NCBI RefSeq assembly: GCF_918797505.1
Contig: NC_092796.1
Span: 60,542,851 to 60,606,850 of the forward strand
DNA from: Bemisia tabaci
Taxonomy: Eukaryota > Arthropoda > Insecta > Hemiptera > Aleyrodidae
Reading direction: 5' to 3'
DNA length: 64,000 nucleotides
The notes beneath the pieces are model-generated. The model saw nothing but the letters and a program-made list of their open reading frames with translations. It was not told where the DNA came from and searched no databases. Positions 32,607 to 43,935 of the stretch are shown piece after piece (position 1 is the first letter of the stretch; each line of letters starts with the position of its first letter). Made by a program: the position numbers and the translations under genes.

Positions 32607-33061
32607 GAGTTGTCTATACTCTCCGTATAAAGGGACTGTGGAATAATGCAGTGGTTGAGGTGGAAAGTTGGCAAGTGTGCTAACGTCGCGTCGCCCCCTC
32701 CGCCCCCGTCGCGTCCCGATCGGCGTCCGCGTCGCCGTCGCGCCCACTAGGCAGAGGAGATTGACGAAACCAATTTGCGTCAGAATGCGAGAAGAGGCGC
32801 CACTGGGCGTCATTACATGCTCCGACACGACGCAAGACGCGACACCGACCGCTTTAATATCACGACTTTCGATTCCCGGCGGCCGAGCAGCCCCCTTTTC
32901 CCTTTTTCCACCTCTTAAATTGTAAATTTCAAACCATCATCCGGCATCGCACCCGGTCGCCTCCATCGAGATAGACAAATTTTCCCCGTGCTCTTACGTC
33001 ACCGTTCCAAAAGGATTAGCAGATTTGGACTGCGTTCTCCAACCCAGAACTAGGTACAATG
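32607..33061. other. GC-rich patch
   Basis: 32680-32900 is CpG-dense, with CGTCG-type words (CGTCGCGTCGCCCCCTCCGC). Open frames on both strands reflect composition. No domain recognised. Confidence 0.35.
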
Positions 33062-33439
33062 GGACGTATTTATGCTGAATAGAACTATGTGCGAATAGAT
33101 GGGGCGTGCTCGTTAGTTGAGGGCCGTAAGAATGAATGGGAATTTAAAAGCGCCAGTGACGTCAGCGGTGAGGACCGGGCTCGACGACGCGCAACAGGGG
33201 CAACGACGAGTTAGGTCGTCATAGGTCGTCAGTGTTTAACTCATGAGCCCTGTCCACAAGGCTCTTGTCACATGCCCACGGCTCACGAATTAGCGCTCAG
33301 TTAATTTTGATTTAATTGAAAATCCTTCTTTCCCATTTTCTCAAAAGGAACTATATTCACTTTTACAATATTTCTTATCCAGCTCAACACGAGCACCCAC
33401 ACCCCATCTTTCCACTTGCGCTTTGGCATGAATACGTCC
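33062..33439. mobile_element. Family E TIR element (copy 1)
   Basis: Left GGACGTATTTATGCTGAATA, right TTTGGCATGAATACGTCC. Inner GGGGCGTGCTCGTTAGTTGA / GAGCACCCACACCCCATC, AAAGCGCCAGTGACGTCAGC, GCCCTGTCCACAAGGCTCTT. TGACGTCA at 33157. Separated by AATTT from the next E. Confidence 0.85.
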
Positions 33440-33444
33440 AATTT

Positions 33445-33813
33445 GGACGTATTTCTGCCCAACGGAACCAGAGACAGGTGGGAAAGAAGGGATGTACTCG
33501 TTAGTCGAGAGCCGTAAGAATGAATGAGAATCATATGACACGTCAGTGACGTCAGCGGCAACGAAGTCGTCTCCGTTGTCGCTCTTGGTCGGCATTAACT
33601 CATGACCCCTATCCACAACGCTCTTTTCCCATGCCCACGGCTCATGAGTGCCGCATACAGTTGGCGCTTAGTTAGTTCCGTTTGGTAGAATGTAAAATCT
33701 CGCTTTCCCATTTCCCCAAAGGACACCACGCCCACTTTTACACTTATCCTGCTTTCTAGAGCACACCGCATCTTTCCCTCTCGTCTATACTTCCTTTTAG
33801 CAGAAATACGTCC
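33445..33813. mobile_element. Family E TIR element (copy 2)
   Basis: Left GGACGTATTTCTGCCCAACG, right CTTTTAGCAGAAATACGTCC. Same orientation as copy 1. Inner AGAGCCGTAAGAATGAATGA, GTGACGTCAGCGGCAACG, CCCACGGCTCATGAGTGCCG, CACCACGCCCACTTTTACAC. TGACGTCA at 33547. Confidence 0.87.
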
Positions 33814-33880
33814 GTGCGTTGTTGTCTTACCAAAGAGAGCAGTAAGTGCAAAGATAGGGCTTTGAGATGATGCATCTAGT

Positions 33881-34128
33881 CTGTCATGCTAAGGAAAGAC
33901 GGCGTTAGAATCTTCAGACTTTGCCATTTCCTGTGATAAAATACGCATTTATAGGGAAAGATATACATATTTTTCTATCGATATTTCACACAATTTTGCT
34001 CGCAAATTGGTCTATATCCGACGATTTCAAGGAAAATTTGCGTAACAGTCTTCCAAAGTACATTTCATCGGGGTATAAATTTGGCAACGTCCGAATGTTC
34101 ATACATCGTATTCCCGGCCGCACAGCAG
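33881..34128. mobile_element. Family A MITE (copy 7)
   Basis: Left CTGTCATGCTAAGGAAAGAC, right TATTCCCGGCCGCACAGCAG (diverged). Perfect 4-bp target duplication TAGT/TAGT. Confidence 0.85.
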
Positions 34129-34364
34129 TAGTAACGTCCCAACGGAGAATGTTACTCAACGAATTCTCCGTTTTTCGTAAAATTGCCAATGATCATGAAA
34201 AAACTCCTAGAAATTATCCGGATGAATGAAAATCAACGAATCTCAGCTTCAAATACGAGGAAAGGGCCAGGGGTGGATTTGATATTTTTTGGCCCACAGG
34301 CGCAGTATGTGTTGCAGGCTCCCCTAGAGTGCACCTGCTCGGGGGCGAGGGCTTGCTAACGTTG

Positions 34365-34540
34365 GGTAACGTTTATGGTAATGTTTGGTAACGTTTATGG
34401 TATGTTTGGTAACGTTTATGGTAATGTTTGGTAACGTTTATGGTAATGTTTGGTAACGTTTATGGTAATGTTTGGTAACGTTTATGGTAATGTTTGGTAA
34501 CGTTTATGGTAATGTTTGGTAACGTTTATGGTAAACGTTT
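34365..34540. repeat. 22-bp minisatellite, eight units
   Basis: Units GGTAACGTTTATGGTAATGT plus TT start at 34365, 34387, 34408, 34430, 34452, 34474, 34496 and 34518. Seven spacings are 22 bp and one is 21. Units are nearly identical, which suggests recent expansion. Each unit is itself a diverged doubling (GGTAACGTTTA / TGGTAATGTTT). Confidence 0.97.
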
Positions 34541-35322
34541 CCTGCGGATGGAGGTCCGAGAGGGCTCGATTCTTTAAAGTTCCGCCACAAACACTTACAC
34601 GACTCCATAATTTGCTCTTAAAAAAAGTAGTGGCATCACTTGGAATAAGTCACGTTATTTGTCGATTAAATTCTAAAACGCCTAGGTGTTATGCCAAATT
34701 TCAGCTAGATACTTGGAGTAGTTTCCCGCCGTGGGTAAGCAAAAATTTAGAAAATTCAGCCACGAAATCAGAGAAGTTACGGCCCTGTATTTTAGATACG
34801 ATTGCTAACTTTGTGTCCGGTGAACTAAAAGCAATAAACTCGCACCGACCGTACGACGTAGCTATGAGCTTGCAAAATTGAGTGGAAAAAAACTTGGATT
34901 CTCTGAAAACGCGGGTATCTCCACTGAAGAGGGAAATGTATCAGTGCTCAAAGTGAGTGCTTGTTTTATTTTCAGTGTATTTTCCGAAGAAATACACAGA
35001 TGGTTCATTCAGTTGAAAGAAAAGAAAAAGATAAGAAACAAACAGTTAGGTTAATACAATTAGAGGCCTCCCAAATGGGCCTCAATTGAGCGCCTTTGAG
35101 GTCTCTGTCATAACATTTAGGAATTCCCAACTGGAAATGGAGACTTACGACTTTCCTCCGCAAACTCTCCTGTGACATACTCGGCACACTCGCTTATGTC
35201 TATGTAGCTGGTTCATTGATCAAAATCAGGTACTTCAAATTCGGAATGAGAGCTTCAAATTTGATGAGGCGTTGTTTTGACAAATCAGTATCAGATGAGC
35301 CATGCATGGGATTTGAATCATT
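34541..35322. other. Stretch without recognised repeats
   Basis: A 121-codon plus-strand frame (34516-34881) begins in the minisatellite and contains no recognisable domain. I do not call it a gene. The remainder is unique. Confidence 0.35.
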
Positions 35323-36256
35323 CCCTGGTAAAAATTGACAGTAGAACCTGTGATCCAAAATACCATAGACCTAAAGCCGGCTGTAAGATTTCCAATAGCT
35401 TCTGTAGCCGGCTACATTTCTCATAGCCTTTTATAGCCGATGGCGATTAAGCAACAGCGAGACGATAAAGTTCATGCTAAACGTTACTAAATACGGATAC
35501 TAGGACTTAGTGAGTTTTTGGACTACCGCTCTCTTTTTGTGCCGTAGTATCTTGATATATTTTGCGAGGAAAGCTCCGTACTTTTGAAGGATGCCTGTCA
35601 TTCTTAATATTATTCTTATATGTTGGAGCGCCTTCAATTTCTTATGATACTGTGCAATACCTCTGGTGTGAAATAGTTGCTTCAGACGCGGTGGCATGCT
35701 GCGGCGCGGCGGACGGGCAGAGAGCGCGAAACGCGCATTGGCGCTACAAACCTAACAGTGATACTTCACGCATTGCGCAATGCGTGAAGTATCCCTGTTA
35801 GGTTTGTAGGCGCCAGTGCGTCACCGCTCCGCTTTGTATTAGGCTCTAATATTAAATCTCGCGGAGTCAGCGTTTTTCAACTCATGATTCTGAAATGTTT
35901 GGATATGGATTATTCTCATTTTAATTGATGAAAAAAAATGTGTTTTAAAGGAAAATATAAAGTGTGTTTTGTAAACATTAAGGTAGTTCCGTAAAAAACT
36001 TAATGATTTCCAAAGCACACGAATTTCTACACAATTTCTTACAGCCTTTTAGAGCCAATGGTGATAAAGTGTAAAGCCCGGCGATAGAAACTATAGCTCG
36101 ACTATATACTTTTTTATAGCTTCGTATAGCCCGGCTATATGATTTGCTCCGCTTTCTACAGCCGGCTATATGATTTTCTATATAGCCTTCTTTAGTCGGC
36201 TATAAGAACTCCTATGGTATATGAAACGCAGCTCCTATCGCCAATTTTTACCAGGG
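35323..36256. mobile_element. Element Y, CCCTGGTAAAAATTG ends
   Basis: Left CCCTGGTAAAAATTGACAGT and right GATAGGAGCTG-type arm (CAGCTCCTATCGCCAATTTT then TACCAGGG) are inverted over ~60 bp, including CATAG / CTATG and CCGGCTG / GTCGGC. Subterminal TATAGCCGGCTATATG-like words are repeated several times on both sides (35378-35445, 36110-36200). The centre (about 35480-36000) is a separate sequence carrying the palindrome at 35733. Confidence 0.78.
35733..35820. repeat. Zero-loop 88-bp palindrome inside Y
   Basis: Centre GCATTGCGCAATGC at 35770-35783. Arms ACAAACCTAACAG..GATACTTCACGC pair with their complement GCGTGAAGTATC..CTGTTAGGTTTGT with about four mismatches or indels in 44 bp. Such a palindrome extrudes easily as a cruciform and a transcript would form a long hairpin. 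Confidence 0.9.
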
Positions 36257-36468
36257 TTGCCACTACGACGGAACAAGAATTTTGCCCCCCTCCCTCCATG
36301 ATGGTTCCAAGGGGGATAATTACGCACCAAAGGTGGTACGCGCGGCGTCTAGCGGGCAAACTGTCAAAATTATGTTCCTCGTTTAACATACATTGCATCA
36401 AATCTTATCGACTTTTCCTCTCTCTCTCTTTTCTCCTTGCCTCTGAAATTTACAGTCTTTCGGCAATA

Positions 36469-36552
36469 CTGCCCGTGCTATGGAAAAACGTCGTATGAAC
36501 ATTCGAATGTTGTCAATTTCCTCCCAAGATATTTATTTTTGAAGAAAGCTAT
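36469..36552. mobile_element. Family A left half only (copy 8)
   Basis: Starts CTGCCCGTGCTATGGAAAAA and stops after TATTTATTTTTGAAGAAAGC. The rest is replaced by a truncated family I copy. Confidence 0.75.
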
Positions 36553-36770
36553 GGGGAAAATGGAGTCATCTATTGGTGAAAGTGGGTGATTCCAATGGAT
36601 AAGGGGAATAGACTATTTAACACGGCACCTCACGGGAGACCCTAAAGTTATAATAGGTCATTCTTTTTCCTTTAGTCTAAAACAACCACCCATTTCAACC
36701 AATAGGATAGCTCCATTTTTCTTTGGGTATCTTTGTCTAATAGCTCTGTCTATCAATAATCAGCCAGCAG
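36553..36770. mobile_element. Family I MITE (copy 3, left-truncated)
   Basis: Matches I1 from the block TCATCTATTGGTGAAAGTGG through ACCACCCATTTCAACCAATA to CTATCAATAATCAGCCAGC. The first ~45 bp are missing at the joint with family A. Confidence 0.75.
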
Positions 36771-36882
36771 TGGTATGCTCAATCTTAAAACTGAGTAATC
36801 TGTCTTCAGCAGAAAACTCAGCTTTGCTTTGATTTTCAAACTTCGGATAAAGCAAAAACGCTCTTAAGACGCCATACAAAGA

Positions 36883-37031
36883 ATTGGACTGCATTCTGCA
36901 ATGAGAAAATATAATATACTCTCTCTGGTTCATCTGTAAGATGGCCTACCTCCATGGTAAAACTAACAGCACATACTATGTTTCTTAAATGATCCGGAAA
37001 AAGTCTTCATTGCAAAATGTAGTTGAATTAT
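36883..37031. mobile_element. Family B MITE (copy 5)
   Basis: ATTGGACTGCATTCTGCAAT on the left, CATTGCAAAATGTAGTTGAA on the right, with CTGGTTCATCTGTAAGATG in the left arm. Confidence 0.7.
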
Positions 37032-37283
37032 TAGGCGCACACACAAGAGAATGCAGTTTGACAGGAAAGACTAAGAGATCACCATCTTAGTGGCAAAAAT
37101 AGCGTGGTTCAGTAGATGGACGATCCGAAACTAATCTAAGTTTAAAAACACGACTTGAAAATGACTCTGTCGAGGCTTTCGGGTGACTGTTGTCGTATAA
37201 ACTATCAAGGTTTGGCACTCTGCGTAGGACTCCAATCAACGCCTTGATTTGTTTACGACTCGCTCCTCATTCGAAACTGTATT

Positions 37284-37537
37284 CTGCTATGCCACGAAAG
37301 AACGTCGTATACGCCTCTGGATGCTGCCAAATTACCATGGACAAAATAAAACATTTTTGAGAAACTTGAGATTACTTTTACTCCTATTTTTCAGACAAAT
37401 TGATTTACCGTTCGATTGAAAGTATTTACAAATGACAAGGAGAAATATTCATGATTTTTATTTAGAAAGAAACATTTAATAGGAGAAATTTTGGCAATTT
37501 CGAATGTACATAGAGTGTTTTTCCTTTAGGTCGGCAG
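37284..37537. mobile_element. Family A MITE (copy 9)
   Basis: Left CTGCTATGCCACGAAAGAAC, right TTTTTCCTTTAGGTCGGCAG. Perfect target duplication TATT/TATT. Both ends are more diverged than most copies. Confidence 0.85.
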
Positions 37538-37688
37538 TATTGGCTTGTTCCTTCAAATTCAGAACGAGGGCTTTGATGAGCTCGTTCAATATGATAGTCC
37601 CAGAATTCCGATGATGACATCGATGACACGATGCTTTTTACAGAATGCGAGGTGAGTCCTCTCATCACTCTTTCAGAGGAATTAAATG

Positions 37689-37730
37689 GACGTATTTATG
37701 CTAAAAGGAACAATGTTCAAATGAAACTCG
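37689..37730. repeat. Family E end fragment
   Basis: GGACGTATTTATGCTAAAAG then GAACAATGTTCAAATG matches the E terminus. No right end found nearby. A T16 run (37943-37958) lies further on. Confidence 0.5.
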
Positions 37731-38134
37731 GGAGAGTCCCGAAAACAAAAACCTACGGCAATTTCGATGTCACTCCTACATTTATTCAGATGTTGTCATG
37801 TGCTGCTGATTTTATTTTCGTATTTGAACATTTTAGATTCCTGATATTTAAAATAAAATTTAGAGCATTGAGCCCCGACCTAGACTGATTGTGAGATTCA
37901 ATACGAGATTCGAGATTCGTAAGATTGTTCGGACGGCGCTCATTTTTTTTTTTTTTTTAGATTTTAAGATACTGAATCACCAGCTTTCGTAGTAAAATTC
38001 CCGACTTTTCCCCGACTTAATGAAATTCCTGGAGCCCGGATAATTCTCGGTTTTTCACACCCGTAGACACAGATTTTAACAAAGTTTATAATAGAAGTTA
38101 GGATTTAAATAGTGGAAAATTTAGAGGATGAACT

Positions 38135-38348
38135 ACACTGAAAAAAAAAAAAATCTTAAATTTGCCGCCAAGAAGTATTTCTTCTTAAATCAAGAATTTT
38201 GCTGGTTGATATACGCTACTTTTTTGCTTAACCCAAGCATTATTTTTCTTGAATCAAGGAAAAGTCAACTTAAAGCAAGATGAAGAAAATTCTTGGCGGC
38301 AAATTTAAGAATTATCATGCTTGATCCAAGCTACTTTTTTTCCAGTGT
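38135..38348. mobile_element. Family S foldback (copy 2)
   Basis: Ends ACACTGAAAAAAAA and TTTTTTTCCAGTGT. Inner perfect pair CTTAAATTTGCCGCCAAGAA / TTCTTGGCGGCAAATTTAAG. The end GATCCAAGCTACTTTTTTTC resembles that of copy 3. Confidence 0.8.
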
Positions 38349-38581
38349 GCATTACACAAAATCCAGCTAAGATTTGCGAGAACGTGATAAAATCGACTAT
38401 GCGTAAAGATTACATACCTCCAAGGATCTTTTTTAAAATTTATCGCAGAAATTTTCATTTTTTGTACGTCGGAATGAAAAATCCGTATGACCTCCGTAAT
38501 CCCTCCGTGCCGACCGTTTCACACTACTGCTTTTTCAGTGTATCCATACTTTTCCCGTGCGTTAGATACCCTCGTGAGCGC

Positions 38582-39088
38582 AATTGAGATGTTGCATGTG
38601 TGAGGAATTTGCGATTTGACAAATGATTCTTATGTAAAATTTTGCGAAAAACACGATGGTGCCACTGGTTTTCTCTGAAATTAACTTCCAAGCTCAAAAA
38701 AAGCTCTCAAGTTGAGTCCAAAATGAAGGGGATATCCCACGCCATCCTGAGAGTCCACCTCTACATCAAGACAAACTCCCTATGCAAAGATAGGGAGCAA
38801 ATACATTAGCAGGGTTGCCGTGTTTTCAGTTTTAGAGTCCCCAAATAAAGTGGCAGCCCTGTCCATGTATTTGGTCCCTATCTTTGCATGGAGAGTTTGT
38901 CTTGATGTAGAAGTGGACTCTCAGGATAGCGTGGGATATCCCCTTCATTTTGGCCTCAACTCGAGAGCTTTTTTGAGCTTGGGAGTTGATTTCAGAGAAA
39001 ACCAGTGGGACCATCGTGTTTCTCGCGAACTTTCACAAAAGAATCAATGGTCCAATCGCAAATTCCTCACACGTGCAACATCTCCATT
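38582..39088. mobile_element. Family G foldback (copy 2)
   Basis: Ends AATTGAGATGTTGCATGTGT and CACGTGCAACATCTCCATT, arms as in copy 1. Full length (507 bp) and uninterrupted. It fixes the limits of the copy buried in F3. Confidence 0.92.
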
Positions 39089-39233
39089 CACCCCTGACTG
39101 TTCGGTGGTTTTTTTATTTTACCCTTGCAAAGAGCAAAGCGGTACAACGCGACGCACCCGTCAAGTACTCGCTAGTTGGTTGATTAATTGTAAGATCAGC
39201 CCAAGATGACGTCACTTTTCTCACTATACTACA

Positions 39234-39803
39234 GTGATAGCGAAGAGAGCCGTAACTGTTAAATTTTTTAAATCGAGTTTCCTTTATAATTCGTCTAATC
39301 TCTTTCAAACGAATTCACTGAGATAGCTAAAACAGCAAAATTCATCCCATTTTCATGAAAACGAGACATGAGGAAACCGTAAGTGCACAAAAATGGCATA
39401 GTTCCAGACAAAACAGCAGTAAGTGACATTAATCCAATCCTCCTGAAAGCCAATGAAAAAAGTGCTTTCAAGTAAAATACCGCCCTATTCTGCCAATTTC
39501 TAACCTAAAAATGCGTTTGTTGTGTGTCCAACACGCAACCACGAAAGTACGCTGGAGGTAGCACTTACGGCTGTCTTTAATAACACGAACCTAACATGAA
39601 AGTAAATAATACCTTTTTTATGTACTTGAAATAAAATAGGTCGAGTTTTAATCATCCAAACGATATCTAAGAGACTTTTCGCATAATTGGTAACAATTTT
39701 ACAAAGAATCGTGGCTTCTTTCAATAAAATTTTTCGCTCCGACGTTTTTGAGCTCATTTTCTTAAAACTTCCGTATTACACTTGCGGCTCTTTTTGCTAT
39801 CAC
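39234..39803. mobile_element. Family AA TIR element (copy 2)
   Basis: Ends GTGATAGCGAAGAGAGCCGT and GCGGCTCTTTTTGCTATCAC. Inner blocks GAAACCGTAAGTGC, AAACAGCAGTAAGTGACATT, GTTGTGTGTCCAACACGCAA and AATAAAATTTTTCGCTCCGA recur, inverted, at 5671-6288. No transposase-like frame. Confidence 0.82.
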
Positions 39804-40042
39804 GGCGGTACAGGGGAAAAGCTCACATAGAGTATTATTTCCCTCATGATGATCTGCTGTTTGGCGAATCACTAGTTACGTCCATTCAGAAAGCAACTGT
39901 AGACACGTTTCAGGTCTAACTGGACCATGATCATGGTGAGATAGATAACGCCACTTTGAGCTGATCATACAACCAACCAGCGTGTGCCTATTTTACCCTT
40001 ACCGTTTTAGCTTCGCCCTGATTGTGAACGTTTTTAACGTAT

Positions 40043-40639
40043 AGGGTGTGTACTAAAACAAGCTGGCCAAAAATCAGTACTTATACGGTATATTACCAAG
40101 AAATTCAGTACCTACTCAACGGGTAAATCCAGTACTTTTTCAATACCTCCAAACCTTTCGAAAGTTTGAAATTCTCACTTTCATCTCGACGTTTTTTACT
40201 GACAAGGTGTCGGCTAAAACAGGCTGGCCGAAAATCAGTGCTTATACAGCATGTTAACGAGAAATTCAGTACCTACTCAACAGAAAAATTTAGTACTTTT
40301 TCAGTGCCTCCAATTGACGAAATTCGAAACCGTTCGAAAATTTGAAATTCTCGCTCGAATCTCGACAAAAATGACTTAGGCAATAAATTTCAATGATGGT
40401 TTGAAAATTAACTGACTGGACGATCGCGATATAGCAGGCAAATACCAGTCTATAGGAATCAACCCGCAGGGAATTGCATATTGCATATTTACCAGGCTTT
40501 AATAAAAACACGCGTGATATGACCGTATGAAGGGGCTTTCTTGCGGAATTTCCGCATTTTGTCAGTACTTTCGGACTGCTCTTAAAAAATCCTAATATTC
40601 CCGAACTTTCGGGGAATTCCGGACTAGCAGACACCCTGA
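40043..40639. mobile_element. Family L element with duplicated left end (copy 1)
   Basis: AGGGTGTGTACTAAAACAAG at 40043 and again AGGTGTCGGCTAAAACAGGC at 40204, each followed by AAAATCAGTACTTATACGG or variants. Right end GGACTAGCAGACACCCTG. The first ~160 bp are thus a tandem copy of the left end. The CAGGGTGTC termini are hAT-compatible, but no clean 8-bp duplication is visible. Confidence 0.7.
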
Positions 40640-41090
40640 CTTACGATCGACGGAAGGCAAACACAGGCGTAGTGCCTGGTCCAGACGACCGAACATTTCG
40701 CCGCGGTTCGTCGAACTAGATGTGTCCTCGTTGTAGAGCGCGTTACGCAAATGTTGGAGCGGGCCGAGAGATGGCCAAAAATGGCAACTAGGACAACGCC
40801 CCGGCGGCTAATGGGCAATCCAAGACGGCACGGACGTCATTGTGACGTTTTTCGCGGCCGCCGAACGAGCTACCCACCGTTGCCGTCAGGCCACGTCAGG
40901 CAAGAATCAAAGGATAAAAAGGAGGTTCCCGATACTGCAACGTTGATAATGATTGCCAAATTGTGCGTATTTTGTATCGAATCATATTGGGATTGTACTA
41001 ATTTTCGGGAAAACCTGTCAACTATGACGGTGGTCCGCAGAGACTGCGCTCCGATGACGTGCGAGGGGGATGTTCGCCCCGATCAAGTTT
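40640..41090. other. GC-rich unique stretch
   Basis: 40660-40900 is CpG-rich. A 124-codon plus-strand frame (40751-41125) ends inside family A and lacks a recognisable domain. Confidence 0.35.
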
Positions 41091-41348
41091 CCGCCGTCCT
41101 CAGGAAGACGCCGTATCAACTTTAAGACGTTGTCAAATTTCATTAAAAAAGACGCCATTGCCTTGGCAACCTCGGCAAGTTTTTCTCTCCTGATTTTTTA
41201 CAGAATTTTAATGAGATTGAACCGTATTTTCCTGAACACCTCAAACAAATATACTCAAAAATGTTTGCAGGGATAAAGATTTAATCGCGACAAAATTGGC
41301 AACATCTAAATGAGTGAATGCTTATACAGCGTTGTCCCTTGGCACCGC
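41091..41348. mobile_element. Family A MITE (copy 10)
   Basis: Left CCGCCGTCCTCAGGAAGACG, right GCGTTGTCCCTTGGCACCGC. Diverged ends. The inner GACGTTGTCAAATTTC and TTGGCAACATCTAAATGAG are preserved. Confidence 0.75.
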
Positions 41349-42004
41349 TTTCTCTTATCGTACCAACCTGCCTAATTAGATCGGGCTGCGAACAGACATT
41401 TGCCATAAACGCGCCACAAATCCCCGCTTAACGAAAATCACGTCTTTGACTCATTGGTGAAACTATCAAACTACGGATTTCGATTTCGTTGTTTGAGAAT
41501 TACCGTTAGTATTTTTTTTAAAGAGGGTATTGCACGAATTTTTTTGGGAAAGTTCATAGTTGGAGGAACGGAGGAAAATCGAAGGAAAATATTGTAAACA
41601 TGAATTATCAGGCCTCTTACAATCATGATGTTGAGAATTTTTTCGTTTTCTCATCCTGCCTGGAGATTTCCTTAATTATTTCCACGGAAAATTTACTAGG
41701 GATTTCCTCTCATTTACCTCAAGAAATCCTCAGCAAGACAAGACTTTTCTTCGAAATAATTAACTTTCCATCTCCAGCCTGATTCTTCAAAGCCGAGTCA
41801 ACGAGAACCACCGAGTTTAAAATAAATTGGATCTTGATGCGAAGGGAGGAAATGTTTTCAACTTCTAGCACCAATTAATTGATTTTCTTGGGTCAGTTAT
41901 GGTGCGGTTATATTTTCCGATAAAGCTCCATTTTTCTCAGTTTTCCAGATGCTATACACCATGTGTTCAGGAAAAAAAAGTGGCAGATTTGCAAGATCGT
42001 AAGG
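41349..42004. other. Stretch without recognised features
   Basis: AT-rich and unique. No repeat member found. Confidence 0.35.
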
Positions 42005-42749
42005 TTTAGGGTGTACAGCAATTTTCAGAAAAAAAAGAGGAAAAGAAAGAAAAAAATCAAAAAAATCTGACGTTTCCCTGATTTTTCAGGGGGAAAAACG
42101 GTCAATAAACCGGAGTAAATGTAAAATTCCCTGACGGACGGAAAAAATAATTCCCTGACAAAAAAGGGAAATATTCCTAACTTTTTGACACGGTTGGACT
42201 GGTTAGATGTAAGTAAGAATTTTTTCATGTTTTAGGAACATCCTCTCTACCCTAATACTCGTAAAACGTTTTCAAGACGCTCAATGGACGGGGTGAGGAA
42301 GGGGAGTAAAACGGGCCATGGGCTGGGATGAGAAAGGGGAGTTCACAGTCCAACTTGGGCAATTTCAATTTTTCGTCTTTGAGATTTCGACGATTTCGCT
42401 GGCCGCATAGCGGCCAGGGGGCGAACCGGACCCCCTAGTAATGTAATAAATAGAGCAAAATATTTAGTGCCTAAACTAATGCGAAACATCTTGGCTCATT
42501 TTTAAAATTTAGAAGAAATCCGCAGAAATTTTGGTAAAAATGTCGGTGGAAATCTCCACGAGACATTTCCGAAAAATCCGCGTTTTTCGATTTCCTTGCG
42601 ATATCTCTGCGACGAAAACCGCTTGCAAAATAAAATTCTCTGACATGTCAAATTTTTGCGGATTCCCTGACATTTTTCGGACACGAAAACCGCTGGCAAA
42701 ATAAAATTCCCCGACATTTCCTGGATTTTCCGTTGACTAGACACCCTGA
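42005..42749. mobile_element. Probable L/K-type element
   Basis: Left TAGGGTGTACAGCAATTTTC, right GTTGACTAGACACCCTG. TTCCCTGACA-type words are frequent inside, and the block AAAACCGCT.GCAAAATAAAATTC occurs twice near the right end (42616, 42682). Long minus-strand frame 42502-42996 crosses it and is not called. Confidence 0.5.
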
Positions 42750-43049
42750 TGTTTCCTTGTTGCCACCATCGACCTGGAATGGATGCATGGATGCAAGCGA
42801 AAAATTCGACATGCGGCTCCGGCTGAGAGTAGCGCAGCGCAGCGCGACGAGAGGTCGCTGACCTCCTCGTCGAGGAGTAGCGCAGAATGGTGGAAATGGT
42901 GAAACTCTGAAATGTGGTTTTCTGGCATGTTCCCAATTGCAGATGGAGATCTCTCCGTCCTACTGCTTCTCCTCGGCTCGGCGCCCAATTTTGCATGTTT
43001 CATTTTATTTCCACCTAAAGCACGTCCACGTTTCAGCTTTTTATAAATG

Positions 43050-43311
43050 CAGGGTGCCTACTAAAACAGGCTCATCAAAAATAAGTATTTATACAGTACT
43101 TTTTCAGAACCTCCTCCAACAGAAAAATTCCGTACTCTTTCAGTCCCTCCATTTGACGAAATTCGAAAAATTTCAAAAATTTGAAATTGCGACAAAAAAG
43201 ACATAAAATTAAAAAAAAATCCGGACCTTTTTCCGGAATTTCCGTACTTTTTCATAACTTCCGGACCGCCCTTAAAAAATCAATACTATTTCCGGACTTG
43301 TAGACACCCTG
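43050..43311. mobile_element. Family L element (copy 2)
   Basis: Ends CAGGGTGCCTACTAAAACAG and CGGACTTGTAGACACCCTG. Flanks TTATAAAT and TTATAAAG agree at 7 of 8 positions. With CAGGG-type ends this supports an hAT-like origin. The shortest complete L here (262 bp). Confidence 0.82.
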
Positions 43312-43421
43312 TTATAAAGTAGCAACTTTGATGGTGCCTCCTCGGGTGACTCGATACCGTTCAACCAAAGGCGTGAGAACGAGTCCCTGAACGATTTTCT
43401 TGGGCTAATGCTTAGTTGCAC

Positions 43422-43935
43422 TGGTCCCAGAATCGTCTTTTGATGCTTGAATATAGTAGATTAGCAAAAATATTAGGATCCCTTCAAACTTCTACTTTTT
43501 ACGTTCAAAATTAACAGAGATATCGCACTTTTGAAAAAGTCGGTTCATGACGTCATCCACCGTGATACTGACAACCTTGGTTTCTTCTACCTTCCTCGCG
43601 TCAATCAAAGCCTAAATACACACGGCGATTAATCGCCCCGATTGAAAGACGAAAGCCAATGGAGAGCCTGGATTTCGATATAATCGCCGTGTGTATTTAG
43701 GCCTTCAGTGAGGAACACATTAGCACTGGTTACTCAACGTGTAACTTAGATGAAAATGAGGTGGCAGAAACCAAAGGTGTCACTACCGCGGTGGATGACG
43801 TCATAAACCGAATTTTTCAAAGCGCGATAACTCGGTTAATATTGAACGTAGAAAGTTGCTGTTTGGATGGATCTTGATTTTTGCTAATCTACAAGGATTG
43901 AGCATTTAAACACAATTCTGAGACCAGTGCAACTG
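43422..43935. mobile_element. Family N foldback (copy 2), split by M
   Basis: Ends TTAGTTGCACTGGTC and GACCAGTGCAACTGA. Same inner TGACGTCATCCACC / GGTGGATGACGTCA pair as copy 1 (palindromes at 43548 and 43796). M lies at its centre. Without M it is 421 bp. Confidence 0.85.
43610..43702. mobile_element. Mini-palindrome M inside N
   Basis: GCCTAAATACACACGGCGAT and ATCGCCGTGTGTATTTAGGC are inverted and perfect over 22 bp. 93 bp in all. It is absent from N copy 1, so it is an insertion. Confidence 0.85.

Noticed and set aside
34365..34540. Possible CRISPR-like array of regular repeats
   Set aside because: Units abut without unique spacers and the window is eukaryotic. It is a minisatellite.
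42502..42996. 164-codon minus-strand open frame
   Set aside because: It crosses an L/K-type element and its repeated TTCCCTGACA words. A different frame is also open on the same strand. No motif seen.
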